Assembly (NCBI GenBank): GCA_031216915.1
Contig: CM062289.1
Location: 250,227,113 to 250,291,112 of the forward strand
Source: Pictodentalium vernedei
Taxonomy: Eukaryota > Mollusca > Scaphopoda > Dentaliida > Dentaliidae
DNA: 64,000 nucleotides
Direction: 5' to 3'
Shown: positions 1 to 11,753 of the stretch, piece by piece
How the letters are laid out: each line of letters opens with the position of its first letter
Position numbering within the stretch: position 1 is the stretch's first letter
Position numbers and translations under genes: made by a program
Notes under the pieces: model-generated
The model's input: only the letters and a program-made list of their open reading frames with translations
Databases searched by the model: none
What the model was told of the DNA's origin: nothing

Positions 1-41
1 CATGGCAATACCATAATATTTAGATTTCTAACAGCGTTCTT

Positions 42-148
42 TCCAATCATGCAACTTGGAATTTAATCAATTCAATCTTGTTTGACAGAGCTCTCTGAGC
101 TCTGCCAAACAAGATTGAATTGGTTAAATTCTTATTCGCATTATGGGG
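42..148. repeat. palindromic MITE, CCATAATG family, copy 1
   Basis: Two arms containing CAATCTTGTTTG and its complement flank a central GAGCTC. The outer part reads towards GCATTATGGGG. A second copy lies at 10899-11007 with the same ends and centre, so this is a dispersed foldback element. It has no coding capacity. Confidence 0.7.
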
Positions 149-865
149 AAAATTGCCTTCTAAAATGTGGATATCTCAACATCACGGTATAAGGGTTAGC
201 GATTGTAGGTGTCATTGGAAATACAGAGCGAATGTGCCATTATACCACCCTTCACAGCGCTTTTGGCTTTCTTACCCCGTTACCTAAGCATGCCAACCCG
301 GCATGACTGACAATTTTATTCATTGGAAGAGATTTACGGTAAAGTTAGCTCCACATAATTTTCAAATTTAGCACTTTGTGTATGAGAAATTCATATAAAA
401 ATTAAAAGTTCGAAATGTTAACGAATTTGTATCATCGCTTTGTCCGTCATTTCACAAACTTCAGGCATTTTCCTGTAGAGTAGAACAAAAATACAGAAAC
501 CGGCGCTTTATAATTTTTTCCCCAATCAGTTTGAACGTTTGACAATTATTATTTGTTGAAACCCATTTAAAAATAAGAAGACGGCGTTTCATCATCTTTT
601 GATCTTCTGTAACTTTTTTGTCTGTTAATTATATCAACAGTGTGTACATCGTGACACAAAAACAGACATCGTCTTTTCCATTAATATAAGAGTCTTGGAT
701 TTTTTTTTTTTTTGAAAAGCATAAAAACTTGCAAATTACTGAAAAACACATTCAATAAATAAAGAACCAAAGTGGATACTAACTCAGTGTTGGTAGGTGT
801 GATATTGATAGATTCTTAAATGACGGATTACATGTGAACTGGTTGCTTATAAATAGTTTGTCATT
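149..865. other. non-coding stretch, no feature seen
   Basis: AT-rich DNA with a T homopolymer near 700-712. No reading frame of interest or recognised repeat was seen. Confidence 0.5.
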
Positions 866-975
866 AAAAGCCAGGTATCCTTTTGTAACTTTTAATAAAC
901 GAAAACAAAAGACAGCTCTGAGAACTGTCTGTTGTTTTAGTTTATTAAAAGTAACAAAAGGAAACTTGGCTTTAC
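866..975. repeat. imperfect palindrome, MITE-like
   Basis: The left arm runs AAAGCCAGGTATCCTTTTG, then TTTAATAAAC and GACAGCTCTGAG. The right arm returns the complements with few mismatches, ending GGCTTT. The fold is about 110 bp. The small frames on both strands here are products of the symmetry. No second copy was found in the window. Confidence 0.6.
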
Positions 976-1548
976 TTTCTACATATTCCATAGGTGATTT
1001 CTCAACAATTATTTGCTTCTCAATTGGACGATCCTTGTCCGTCTAATAAGTTGAAGGGAGATAATTTTTTCGAAAGTCGATTTTCATACGATACAAGTCA
1101 GGGATGGATGGAGGGGAATCTAATAACTAACTCAAATTCACATGATTTCTTGTTTCAATATCGTTCCAATTAGGGATCAAAGGCTGTCTTCTGAGACAAA
1201 TATTTAGTTCAAGAAATTCTGTGGTATGTGTCGTCCGTCACTCGTGTTAAATAAAAGATTGGTTAGATAATTATTTTATATTTTTCCTTTTCTATTGAAC
1301 GGATAGGTTTATATTTTTTCTTTATATATTCGTCACACATTCTTTTCCAGTTTGTGATTTTATTTGTTTTTCTTTATATATTCGTTAAACATTCTTTTTC
1401 AGTTTGTGAAACTCAAAATAGCACAACCTTAATGATTACACAAACTCTAGAAGAACTTTTTCAACTATATTTGCTATGTATATTTTTTCTTAGCCCTGAC
1501 GTATCAGGCACAATTTTCTTTATTTCAATCTTATACCTTGTATAACAG

Positions 1549-1614
1549 ACGCCATTCTCACCAGCCTGAATCACAATCAGTTCCACCGCACCGAGTCTAC
1601 AATCAGTTTAGAAG
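1549..1614 (+). CDS. candidate small exon, unassigned
   Basis: A pyrimidine-rich tract ends in AACAG directly before 1549, and a GTAAAG donor follows 1614. The enclosed frame is open and includes the residues LTSLNHNQFHRTES. The 66-bp length keeps frame (2 + 63 + 1). I cannot match it to a PDE domain or another family. It could be an upstream exon of the phosphodiesterase gene or chance splice-like signals. Confidence 0.2.
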
Positions 1615-2031
1615 GTAAAGTACGCTTTTCGTTTGCTTTGAAATGGCATGTCATTTTGCATCATTGTCTGCCTTCGGATAACATACCGATTGGTCTGAGG
1701 TATTCATAGAATACTTTTGTTTTCTTTATTTTATTCGGTTTTTTATCTTTTTTAATTTTATTTATTTATTTATTTAATTTTTTATTTATTTTTTTATTTA
1801 TTTTGTTTCGTTTTTCTTTGTTTTGTTTTGTTCCTAGCTTTGTGTTGGTGCATGCACATTAGTTTTTAATCTCGGTCTTTGCTGAGTGAATGTAGCCTGT
1901 GAAAGCTCTCCGAGTCATGTGATGAATTATCTGGAAATGCTTAACTCATTGCATGCTCTTCACATATATCCCTGCCCAGGATAATAGTATATGAAATCGT
2001 TTGCCATTGATATACTTTAATTTGGGTACAT
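1615..2031. other. non-coding, T-rich with TTTA runs
   Basis: Low-complexity TTTA and TTTTA stretches occupy about 1735-1830. Nothing else was recognised. Confidence 0.5.
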
Positions 2032-2280
2032 TTAACCCTTTACCTAACGAATCGCCCGCATCCGCCCGCGTAATATGCAAATTGAGCAGTTGAAAAAATT
2101 ACATTTTTCAAAATATTTCAACAAAACCATATCATGTGACCCCTCATTGGAATGAGCTCGTTTAGCTCGTTCCAATGAGGGGTCACATGATATGGTTTTG
2201 TTGAAATTGTTTTCTAAAATTTAAAAAAATGATATTTAAAATAATAAATTTTGATATCATCTGCGTTGGGTACAGGGTAA
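2032..2280 (+). repeat. TTAA MITE subfamily A, copy 1
   Basis: Starts TTAACCCTTTACC and ends GGGTACAGGGTAA. The centre is a long hairpin with the arms AACAAAACCATATCATGTGA and complement, around GAGCTCGTTTAGCTC. The arm variant is CATTGG paired with CCAATG. TTAA ends followed by CCCTTT resemble piggyBac-type target sites and termini (inference). Confidence 0.85.
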
Positions 2281-2360
2281 CAAACTTTTCCCATGTAAAT
2301 TGAATCGACTTCTTGAAAAATTATTTCTGGAGTTAAATTTAGATGAATTTCTTATCAAAT

Positions 2361-2393
2361 CTAGCCATGGCTGCTTCGTAGCAGCCATGACTA
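2361..2393. repeat. short hairpin, CATGGCTGC family, copy 1
   Basis: CTAGCCATGGCTGC, loop TTCGTA, then GCAGCCATGACTAG. A near-identical hairpin with similar flanks (GAAAAAT after it) lies at 61674-61707, so it is the centre of a dispersed element. The element limits are unclear. Confidence 0.6.
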
Positions 2394-2905
2394 GAATTAA
2401 TGAAAAATACTTTGAAAATAAGAGGTGACCGTCTGGCAATTTCCATGTGTTTCGTATTTCATTTTCAGTACTATTTTCACCAACTTTCAATACTTGCTCA
2501 ATTTTCGTTACCAGTTCTGCATGATAACTGTACATTATTTGGGACATGCACGCATGGTGTCATTTGGATATCTTTAGTAACCAAAAGGCAATAAGGCGAT
2601 AAGGAGTAATACCATTTTTAATACAGCTAGCAATCGGTACAATACCAGCAAACACAAAATAAATAAAATGACGTAATACAAAGATCATTTAATGACTTAA
2701 TTATTTTAACTTGTCTACCATCTCTGATTTGTATTATATGCAGTAACTTCATGTTTCGGACATGGGAGTCAATTTTTGCTTTTGTTCCACAGAAAGTTCA
2801 AAGTTCAGGCAACACACGATGTTGAAATTGCTCAAGGAGAATACAAAAAGGTTAAAACTTTATCGCATTGCGCGAAACGCTTGCATCGCGTGTCCTATGG
2901 CGTTT
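2394..2905. other. non-coding stretch, no feature seen
   Basis: Small open frames occur but none resembles a known protein. A CCACAG acceptor-like site lies near 2790 without a convincing exon behind it. Confidence 0.4.
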
Positions 2906-3159
2906 TTAACCCTTTGCCTAACATGAAAAGCAGACGACACTTGCAAAAAAAATTATTGAATAACTATTTTTTTCAGTTTTTGTTTCAAAAACATAGGTGA
3001 TGACCCCTCGTTGGAACGAGCTCGACGAGCTCGTTCCAACGAGGGGGTCATACCCTATATTTTTGAGACAAAAATTGAAAAAAAATAATGAAAATTAATT
3101 GACGATTTTTGAGAATAGGGCTGGCCGGTTTTGGTTCGTTATGATGGGTAAAGGGTTAA
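2906..3159 (+). repeat. TTAA MITE subfamily B, copy 1
   Basis: TTAACCCTTTGCC at the left and GGGTAAAGGGTTAA at the right. The subfamily-B body has CATGAAAAGCAGACGACAC, then a hairpin with AAAACATAGG. The arm variant is CGTTGG paired with CCAACG around GAGCTCGACGAGCTC. Confidence 0.85.
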
Positions 3160-3411
3160 TCTAGTGTTGTGCGATGTCGCCTTTACTATAAGATCTTATA
3201 AGTATAAAATGCAATCACGGTTTGAAAAAAAACGGTCAATTGTTTTAATGTAAAAAATATTGGCGGGGATGAATCGGAAACAAACTCTGATTTTATCAAA
3301 ATGTCCTCAATGCGTAATCTACTATCGTTGAGACAACACATGGATAATAGAGTTCCCTTGTTGTTTATATAGAGATACATACTCGAGATGAAAGACTTAC
3401 TAACTTGTATA

Positions 3412-3593
3412 ACCATTTACCGAAGGTATGAGAAAAAAACTACCAGTGCTATTCAGGAAATTCGCCATTCAAATTTTATTATTTTTTCCATTTTTTCCTA
3501 AAAAAGATAGCTTATGACCCTTCACCGGAACGAATTCGTTCCAACGAAATGTGCTAAGCTGTGTTATTCAGACAAAGTTGGAAAAGAGTTAAT
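3412..3593. repeat. degenerate TTAA MITE subfamily B
   Basis: Retains CCATTTACCG, ATAGCTTATGACCC and a shortened hairpin, ending AAAGAGTTAA. Divergence suggests an old copy. Confidence 0.5.
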
Positions 3594-3699
3594 TTTCATT
3601 TAGTTCGGAAATGTTTTATACTCGTAACCAGATCAACATTAGTATTAGAGGAGCGATGGATTAGCCCCCATAGGCCGAGAGGAGAGCCGGAGATGGAAG

Positions 3700-3875
3700 T
3701 AACGTCATAATCACATGACGTCATATTTGGTTGCTTTTGCTTTGGTAGCCCGAGTGAGCGACCATATTGTGACGTCAACCCCATAGTGATAGGTGTTGTC
3801 ACTGCGTATGCTCAGGGTGTTTATTTAGGGTATCACGCTGTCCATTTTGTTTACTTGAGGCAGCCATCTTGAAAG
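3700..3875. promoter_or_regulatory. cluster of CRE-like and YY1-like motifs
   Basis: Two perfect TGACGTCA palindromes (3716-3723, 3770-3777) lie 54 bp apart, with AACGTCAT just upstream and CAGCCATCTTG (the YY1-type core on the minus strand) at 3861-3871. CREs bind CREB/ATF factors. The cluster could be a promoter, but no first exon can be recognised, so the role is inference. Confidence 0.25.
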
Positions 3876-3989
3876 GCTTCTTAATCTTATGGGATGTGTT
3901 CGATTGAATAGGAGTAAATCTAACTATCCATATGGGTCCCGGTTCATATCACTATCATACTTGGCTTGCACTACTACTAGCAATCGAAT

Positions 3990-4735
3990 ACGGTCTGCTT
4001 GCTGTAACGACTCGAAACTTATCGACCACCTAAATTATCGAGTAGTGACGTGAACAGGCATTGCTCGAACGACTCAAATCTAATCGAGCAAACGAAGCAT
4101 CGAGAAATTGCTCCAGCGAATGACTCGTTTTACGAGTCTTATGCTCATCTGGGTATTGGGGGATACCTATGACATGGTAATGTCCTATCGGAGGTTACCA
4201 TTTGAGGATTGTATTCGACTGCTAACAGTAGTCGAAGCCAAGTGTGATGGTGATTTGAACGGGCTGTAGTGTAGTGATATAGATGCCGAGAGCCATGGGA
4301 ATCAGTATTAAGTTTGGAAGACACTATACACAGGACAGATAGTGGAAGATAATAGTAGTGTTACAGACCAGTAGTGGTGGTAGTAAAGAGCGAAAGCTAA
4401 TCACGGGACAGGCGATGGCGACAATGTACAAATCAGCAGTATTGACCTTGGAACTATGAAGAAAAGGGGTTGTGCAGAAGCCAGGAACCGAAAGGCGCGA
4501 GGAGCCATAACTATCTTCAGATAGACATCATCCGATAAGTATCCTCCGAAATGTATCCTCAGAAGGTATCCTCCAATAGTACATCGCCAAGTCATAGGTA
4601 TCCTCCTATACCCAGATGAGCATAAGAATCGTAAAATGAGTCACTCGCTCGAGTAATTTCTCTATAGCTCATTTGCCCAATTAGACTTGATTCATTCGAT
4701 CAGTGCCTCTTTCTACTCGATTGTCTTTCGGGTTT
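3990..4735. repeat. foldback element with long inverted ends
   Basis: The left side (about 4130-4180) contains TTATGCTCATCTGGGTAT and GATACCTATGACATGG. The right side (about 4585-4640) carries the inverted copies CATAGGTATCC and ATACCCAGATGAGCATAA. Weaker complementarity (CGAGTAGTGACG against TTCTACTCGA) extends the arms outwards. No transposase is inside, so this is a non-autonomous DNA element. Confidence 0.6.
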
Positions 4736-5144
4736 ACGGGTCATGGAGGCCTTGATGTTACACAGGGGAGATAACTCTGTATGGGTAGATACAGATTACG
4801 GGGAATGAAGCAATCTGATTGTCGCAGAGCAGAGATCAAAACCAGACACAGCTAGGACTAGGTAGACTTCAAGGGCTAGAATAACGTCTGTAATAGATGG
4901 AAACCGAGGATTTAGTGGGAACACCGAGCCAAATAAATAGTTGTCAGGTTGTTTGGGGTAATTCTAGAAGTAACCGGGGATTTGGGGTAATTAGCGTTAC
5001 TCTCATACAATAGAACGCGCCTTATTGCAGAGTACGTAGAATTGGATTCGTGATGGATAGTGACATGCTTACTCGGTTTGTTCGATATAATATAAGTATT
5101 ATTGCTCGGCGGCATGTTGCCGACTGGGCCAAACTAGTGGTCTA
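4736..5144. other. non-coding, related to a repeat at 39.3 kb
   Basis: The stretch with GATACAGATTACGGGGAAT and GCAATCTGA resembles the duplicated block at 39301-39420. No gene was seen. Confidence 0.35.
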
Positions 5145-5197
5145 CGAGGAAGAAAGGATAGCCCAGACACGTCCGACTCGTGGGCTATTCTTCCTCG
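5145..5197. repeat. short inverted repeat
   Basis: CGAGGAAGAAAGGATAGCCC and GGGCTATTCTTCCTCG face each other across 17 bp. No second copy was recognised. Confidence 0.5.
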
Positions 5198-6500
5198 AGG
5201 CTCACTATTTTGGCACAGTCAACTCCAAGTCGCATAATATTTATAATATGTTATATTGTTGTTATTAACTGCAAGCCTCTGAAATCATTCGATATCCACA
5301 GTGTTGGCGATATACCGTATTTGACAGTGCTAACAGTACTGAATAAACAGCCCACGATCGCTATTCATCTGCAAATTAGTTTAAGCTTATTTGTTTTATA
5401 AGAATTGTTGAGTGACTTCTACAATTGTTAAAGCCTCTCTTGGCCAAATGCAGAAGGGTTTGTGGAATGACTTCGTCACCTCACTCTTCTGGACTACTAT
5501 ACGTTGGGATCTTTCGCCTACACAGAACGCATCTCTCTCCCGCACATGGGCCTGCCATTTTACGTCCCTGTTCGGCAGGACAGTATCGACCCGACATTTA
5601 ATGCTGCCAAAGTGACATTACATCTCACGAAGTATCTCCTCCTGGCGATCGGTCCTTAGACCTCTGACATGAGAGAGACTATCGCTCTTATCCTCTCAAC
5701 GCTCGACCACCAATCTTATAAAAAATACCGAAATAACACTCTGCACGTAAACCACAGCTAGAGCACGTGTTTCTATTACATTTATGTTATTTGTAGGTTT
5801 AGTTAACACAGTCACCTGCATGGCTCTGCATCAAAGATATCCATTTCAGTGCTGCCAGTAGTGCTTCAAATTAAGCATATATTTCACACATTTCGTCTTG
5901 TGCTGTACTTCTCCTTCCCATAATGGAACACTTACATTCCTTTGTTTGAAACCCAATAAAACTGTTTAGCTTGCCATTGAATGTACGCCTGTTTTTGGTA
6001 CGTTCTGTTAACCATTTGTTGTCGGCTTGCCACCACATATACGTCTGCTTTTTCCATGTATGTACCATACAATTTTTGGTTGAAATTTTGTTCACGGTCT
6101 GAATGTATTATGTTTGTACTGAAAAATCAAAGTGAGAGATGTAATGGACCGTGTTATTAGGGTTCGCTTGTACTATCACGGAGCATAGAAAGTTGAATTA
6201 GAAGTTGTGGAAAGTTGAATGCAACTAAAACACACGCGGAGTGGGAATCCATCCCAGAGGATAAGTCTAATTCCTTGAAAAAAAACAACTAGTTTTAGAC
6301 AGTTGACTTGTTGGCTGGACTCCGAGTTTCATGCCTGTGTTTTTATTGCCTGATGTAAGAGAATTCTTTGCTCCCCTCCACTGATCTTTCTGTACTAACC
6401 TTTTCGCCACGTACTCCAAATATGCGGTGTCATTCGAATAGGCGGTGTACCGATAAGCATTCTGCATTGTTTTCGACAAATGGATCAGTCGCAATATTGC
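5198..6500. other. non-coding stretch, no feature seen
   Basis: Only short unrecognised frames are present. No repeat structure was noticed. Confidence 0.4.
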
Positions 6501-6746
6501 AGTACAGACGCCGTGGACCGGTCGTAATCCTCGCGTGGGCAGTGATGTCCACGCATGCGTTTACCGGGTGATAAACATCTTCATCAATAAAATATTACTT
6601 AATGAAGCGCCGGGTTGTGCCGGTGCTTCATTAATTAAATTTTTGATTATCATTTCCATAATTAGTGTTTGGAATCTAATATTATTACGTCCGTGAAAAT
6701 ATTGCCCACCCGTGGAAAGTGAACAGTCCACGGCGGCCGTAATGTA
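6501..6746. repeat. MITE with GTACAG ends, copy 1
   Basis: About 245 bp with ends AGTACAGACGCCGTGG and CCACGGCGGCCGTAATGT. An inner hairpin has the arms AATGAAGC and GCTTCATT around CCGGGTTGTGCCGG. The second copy at 54022-54248 matches along its length. TA-CAGT-like ends suggest a Tc1/mariner-type MITE (inference). Confidence 0.75.
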
Positions 6747-6747
6747 A

Positions 6748-6995
6748 TTAACCCTTTACCCAACGAATCGGCGGCATCCGCCCCCGTAATATGCAAATTC
6801 AGCAGCTGAAAAAATATTATTTTTCGAAAAATGTCAACAAAACCATATCATGTGACCCCTCTTTGGAACGAGCTCGACGAGCTCGTTCCAAAGAGGGGTC
6901 ACATGATATGGTTTTGTTGACATTTTTTTTAAAATTTAAAAAATACTATTTAAAGTGATAAATTTTGATATCGTCTGTGTTAGGTAAAGGGTTAA
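6748..6995 (+). repeat. TTAA MITE subfamily A, copy 2
   Basis: A complete copy from TTAACCCTTTACCC to GGTAAAGGGTTAA. The arms are CTCTTTGG and CCAAAGAG around a symmetric GAGCTCGACGAGCTC. It abuts the preceding MITE. Confidence 0.9.
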
Positions 6996-7228
6996 ATTAA
7001 TCACTGGGTAATGTCAAATTATGATCGTTTTGGTGAAGCAAGTGATTTTCGGAAACATCAGTCCTGTTCTGTTTTCATATTATAATTATGTTTTTGATAA
7101 CTCGCTGTTGCATAAAATGCCTCTTATAAAGCTATATTCCTGTCTTTCTTACTGCATACATTTCTTGACCGGCAGTGTGAATTGATAGCGAGGATACTGC
7201 TGCACCGATGTTACAAATATGGCCTCTT

Positions 7229-7438
7229 TCGCGATCAGATCACGGTACATTTGTTACATACGTACACGAATGGTCAAAATTTCATCAGTAAAACTACTGC
7301 AAAATGAAGACCGAATCGAGGAAAACAAACGAAAATTGCATATTAGTTTTTATGTTCTCGCACATCTTTTCAGCAGGCGAGATTCTACGGTGTTTTGTGG
7401 AGAAAAGGCGGAGAGATGATTTCGACCTGATCGCGACT
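7229..7438. repeat. MITE with TCGCGATC ends, copy 1
   Basis: Begins TCGCGATCAGATC and ends CGACCTGATCGCGA, which are inverted. The interior carries GAAAACAAACGAAAAT and GTGGAGAAAAGGCGGA, which recur near 37.3 and 52.9 kb. No coding content. Confidence 0.65.
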
Positions 7439-8311
7439 CTGTCGTGATGCGGTTGAAATTCTCTATTAGCATTCTCTATTGCAGTACTGTAAATGTCTAC
7501 CAACAAGCTTACTACATTCGATACCAATACCTCCATTCTAAACTGGATGCGCCTGGTATATGGAATCGTAACCTGAGGTTGCAAAATGCGATTTCGTTCA
7601 CACTGACCCGTAGAATTAATGCAGTAAGCGTACATGGAAGTAATTTATCCTCCACCCATACAGAGCATTTGCCATATAAGTATTATTTAGTCAAAACTGT
7701 TACTTTAGAGTTTTATTTCTCAGCTCCATTGGACGTTAAATAGTTATCTCTGTGTCATTTTGCCTTCCGTTTCTCTGATTGCGGCTTTCTGAACATTTTA
7801 TGGCGGGTAATTTTCACATTTTGTATTCTTGAGAACTTTTAATCCGTTTTATTGAGACTTTTTGCCGACAATAAAGCAAGTTTCTGTCCCTAATCAGCTG
7901 TACATTTTCTTTGCATTTTATTTGCTCAAGAGAACTGTGAATGTATTATCTCTGTTGACTTTTACTTGCTTTGGATGACCTTGAAAAACTGGTTTTGTTA
8001 TTGAAAAGTCACGAAAACGTCATGAAAAGCCTTTCATGTTATAGAGGAGGATATTATTTTGAGTCACCTACTTGCAAGTGTTAATTTTGACATAGCATGT
8101 AAAAATTATACGAATCAAGAGGTATCACTTGTGCATGGTTTAATATCGTATCTTACGGTTCGGATAGCTGTGTTGTATCCTAAAACAATTAGCTTTTTGT
8201 TTTAATGCTGTTTTGAAGAAAGCATAAGAAATTGATAATATCTGAAGACAGAATGAGAGAGATATTTTCTGAGGTTGTTTTTCTCGCTTCTACCCCATAC
8301 TTTATTTGTAG
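7439..8311. other. non-coding stretch, no feature seen
   Basis: A 99-codon frame (7444-7743) has no recognisable motif. Otherwise featureless. Confidence 0.4.
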
Positions 8312-8528
8312 TACAGTACAAGTCAAAATAAGTTGTAGCATAACCGCAATAAACTAAGTATACTGCTGCTCTTGCACTGATAAGATCAGAATCTGACAAC
8401 ATTTTCTGGAAAGCTCTCACTGAGAGCTTTCCAGAAAATGATCTCAGCTTCTGGTCTCATCAGTATAGTAAGAGAAAGATACATAGTTTATAGTGGTTAT
8501 CCTACAACTTGTTTTGACCTGTACTGTA
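8312..8528. repeat. TA-CAGTACA palindromic MITE
   Basis: TACAGTACAAGTCAAAATAA at the left is inverted at the right as GTTTTGACCTGTACTGTA. The centre is a hairpin ATTTTCTGGAAAGCTCTCAC and complement. It folds over most of its length. The TA-CAGT ends fit the Tc1/mariner type. Confidence 0.75.
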
Positions 8529-8900
8529 TGTAACGTCTTAGATGTTCATGGGCTTTTCACGGTATATCACTCAACTTATAAATTCAGAAATAAAAATATT
8601 ATCCCTTTTCAAAAGAACAGATTTCAGTTTTTGCTTTTTACTGAATAGCCGTGGCGTTTTTTGCTAGTTATAGACCCAGCGTATTCTTGCTACACCAGGA
8701 GCTCGACAGTAATATAACCTTTTGAGTGAATCAGAACGAACTGATCACACCTCGTTGTTTTGAGTTTCGCAACTTTATCGACTCAACTCAACTCAAAATA
8801 TGAAGGGGAAGTGTGTTAGGCACCGCAACAAATATATTTGATACGAATTTGGTGTTACTTTTATGGTGTAATTATCGTAAAACAGCCTATTTCTCGATTT

Positions 8901-9084
8901 TGTCGCGTTCCAGTCTCGACACACTTATATCAACGTCACAGTTTCATACATAAACATTGAATCAAGAAAATAAAAAGCGAGACTGGCATCTGAGATTAAT
9001 TGATCTCAAATTTCTCTTACAGCAAGTTTGATTACACAGTGTTGGGAGGTGGAAGCCGACAAAGAATCTCGACCGGATCGTGAC
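8901..9084. repeat. MITE with TCGCGATC-like ends, copy 2
   Basis: Starts TGTCGCGTTCCAGTC and ends CTCGACCGGATCGTGA. The interior includes GGAAGCCGACA, where other copies have GGAAAGCGGACA. A diverged copy. Confidence 0.5.
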
Positions 9085-10272
9085 TTAGTCGCAATTACGG
9101 TGTTAACGGGGTTGTTGCTGGCTAACAATTTTGCGCTTTATTCTGAAATGCAGTGTCTGCAACTTAAATGCTTCATAATCTGTTGAGGTGGTTCATATCA
9201 TCTTTGAAGTGACGTTTGTTAGTCTGCATGAGTTTGACTATAAGAAGGCAAAGACATGTGTACAGATTTTTCGGCAACCCAAACTAATTTAGCACCCTCC
9301 CAGTTAAAAAACAATGCGTTGTTTGGAAGAGCTTCTGGCCCAAAAATAGTTCCAAATTGCGTAGATATTTCAAATGATTAATAATAGAATTTTATTTTAA
9401 AAAAAAAACAAGCTTAAAGGGACAATAAGCCGCTAATTTGCAAAAATATCGATTCTCACGTATTACTTGTATGTGAAAGAGCATATACAAAAACACTATA
9501 TGGAAGGTGTAAGATATCAGAATCAACGCGAAATTACTTAAATCTGCAATTAAATTTTTTTTTAATACAGACAGAATTTCAGAAGATACGACATTGCGAA
9601 GCTATAAACGAAGTTGCCCGAAAGTTATATTAGAAGTACAAAATCACCTTGACGTCATTTCTGAATACACAATACATTTAATTTTAACGTTGCTGCTGTT
9701 CGAGTGAATGACCGCTATGAACAACAACTGTGAATTATTTTAGCAATAATTTGGGCATTTTTAGAAACAAAAACACTTTGTAATATATTAAGTCAATTGC
9801 ATTTATGCTTCCAATCAAACCCACAGCACGTTGTTGACAACGACAATCTCAAATAGATTTCATGGACGCGTACGCAAAAACAGAAACACGCGAACGCAAG
9901 CTTCACCTTCGTCCTTCTAAAAAAGTTAATTTCGTCGAATATGGAAAATGACATTGAACGGAATTTTCCTTCAGTGATCGGCTAACCTGTCTGGTTTGAA
10001 AATCGACTGCCTGCCATTTTCAGATATCTGATAAATTCACGCCTTCAAATTAATTAATTAATGAAATCTACGTTTCCATACGAATAATATAAAACACAAG
10101 GGTTCTTTTGCGTAACACAAATTGTGGTTTTATGGTTAAAACATCCACAAGAACATCATAAGTATTCATGACAGTGAAAATCTCAAGTCTGTTGTGAACG
10201 GTTTTAGTGAAATTTTGCGTGGTACAATAGGAATATTGAGTTTGTATGTGGTGTTATCTACTAATTTATCTT
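9085..10272. other. non-coding stretch, no feature seen
   Basis: AT-rich, with an A homopolymer near 9400. The block from AAAGGGACAATAAGCC onwards may be a diverged dispersed repeat, but no second copy was found here. Confidence 0.4.
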
Positions 10273-10493
10273 TTAACCCTTTACCCAACGAATCGACCAC
10301 ATCCGCCCGCGTAATATGCAAATTCAGCACCTGAAAAAATATTATTTTTCAAAGAATTTCAACAAACCATATCGAACTCGTTCCAAAGAAGGGTCACGTG
10401 ATATAGTTTTGTTGATTTTTTTTAGAAAGATTTAAAAAAAATGATATTTAAAATAATAAATTGTGATATCGTCTGCGTTGGATAAAGGGTTAA
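10273..10493 (+). repeat. TTAA MITE subfamily A, copy 3 (left arm deleted)
   Basis: TTAACCCTTTACCC to GGATAAAGGGTTAA. The left hairpin arm has lost about 30 bp, going from ACCATATC straight to GAACTCG. The right arm is kept. Confidence 0.85.
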
Positions 10494-10683
10494 TGACAAT
10501 TTTAACCTTCTCTGGGTTTTTTCCAGTTTTTTGGAAGACATGTTATATATGCAAACAAATTCTCAAGAGAGAGTAATAACCCGTGCAGTAGGATTGAAAT
10601 ATTTAAAAAATATGTGTAGCAAAAAATGTGAGGGGAAATTGCTCAGATCCACCCTTCTCTCTGTAATTGGGGTATAATATGAT

Positions 10684-10841
10684 AAATACTGCACGAGTAT
10701 GCGAGCCATGTAGCAATTTATGGACCGGTCAGTTAATCCTAAATGCTAAGATTGACCTCAGCTTCCCTTCCGTCAATATATACATTACTGCTTGACTGGT
10801 CCATAAACAGCTATAAAGTTCGGACCCTCGTGCAATATTTG
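10684..10841. repeat. foldback MITE
   Basis: AAATACTGCACGAGTATGCG and TTATGGACCGGTCAG on the left return inverted as TGACTGGTCCATAA and CCTCGTGCAATATTTG. About 160 bp and non-coding. Confidence 0.6.
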
Positions 10842-10898
10842 TTGAATGTTATCCCTCTGCACACTATTGGCAAAAACAAACTTTCAAACAGAAAGCTT

Positions 10899-11007
10899 GT
10901 CCCATAATGAAACTAGGAATTCACACACTTCAGTCTTGTTTGTCAGAGCTCAATTAGCTTTATAAAACAACGTTGAATTGATTATATTCCTAGTTGCATT
11001 ATGGGAA
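10899..11007. repeat. palindromic MITE, CCATAATG family, copy 2
   Basis: TCCCATAATGAAACTAGG faces CCTAGTTGCATTATGGGA. The centre contains CAGTCTTGTTTGTCAGAGCTC. It is homologous to 42-148. Confidence 0.75.
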
Positions 11008-11528
11008 ACAGTGAGGTTGTCGTCGGAAATTTTATTATTTCAGCATCAGTGTGGATGGAGGTTAAGAGAGTGAAACATTCTGAACAGTGAGCTCATTTTA
11101 CATGCCTAAATACATGTATTCTCCACTGAACAAAATCACAAGGCCCACAATGAATGCAAATACAGTTTCGCATCTAACAAATCGATCGCACATCCTAAAA
11201 GTAATTTATTCTTAAAATAATTCTGGATCCTAAATGCGTCAGTCATAATATGGTTGTTGGACAAAGAATTGTGATAAAGAGTTCCAGAACAAATGTGATT
11301 CGATTATTGTAAAATTCATTTAACAGTTTGAAAGAAGTCTCATCTTATCTCGTAAATCTCCCCGTCAGCTATCAATAGTCAGGACAGAGAAATAAAGCAA
11401 TTGTCTTTTGTCTGACTTCCTTTTGATAGCAGAGAATATATGATGGAACGCTGGAATATTGTTGTTATAAGTCAAGGAATACGAAAAGAAGAAAAGGCAA
11501 GTGACCTACAGCTTCTTTAATTTACCCC
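11008..11528. other. non-coding stretch, no feature seen
   Basis: No gene or repeat was recognised. Confidence 0.4.
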
Positions 11529-11753
11529 TTTGAACCCTGGTGGTATCTTCCAGGTCAGTACACTGGCAGCAATTGGAAGTCCACATTCATTATTTGGGGG
11601 TAGGACAATTAATATTTTCAATGTGCAGCCGTGGGGCTGCACATTGAAAATATTAATTGGTCTACCACACACATTCACTTAGCAGCCATCCTACGTAAGG
11701 ACATTATGACGTACCATGCTTCTGGGCCGGAAAAGCGGCCACTCGGGTTCAAA
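11529..11753. repeat. MITE with TTTGAACCC ends, copy 1
   Basis: Ends TTTGAACCC and GGGTTCAAA. The inner hairpin has AATATTTTCAATGTGCAGCC facing its complement across GTGG. A copy in the opposite orientation lies at 31724-31946, and remnants at 14708-14766 and 21404-21420. Fuller copies read TTAACC before the terminus, so the target may also be TTAA. Confidence 0.8.
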
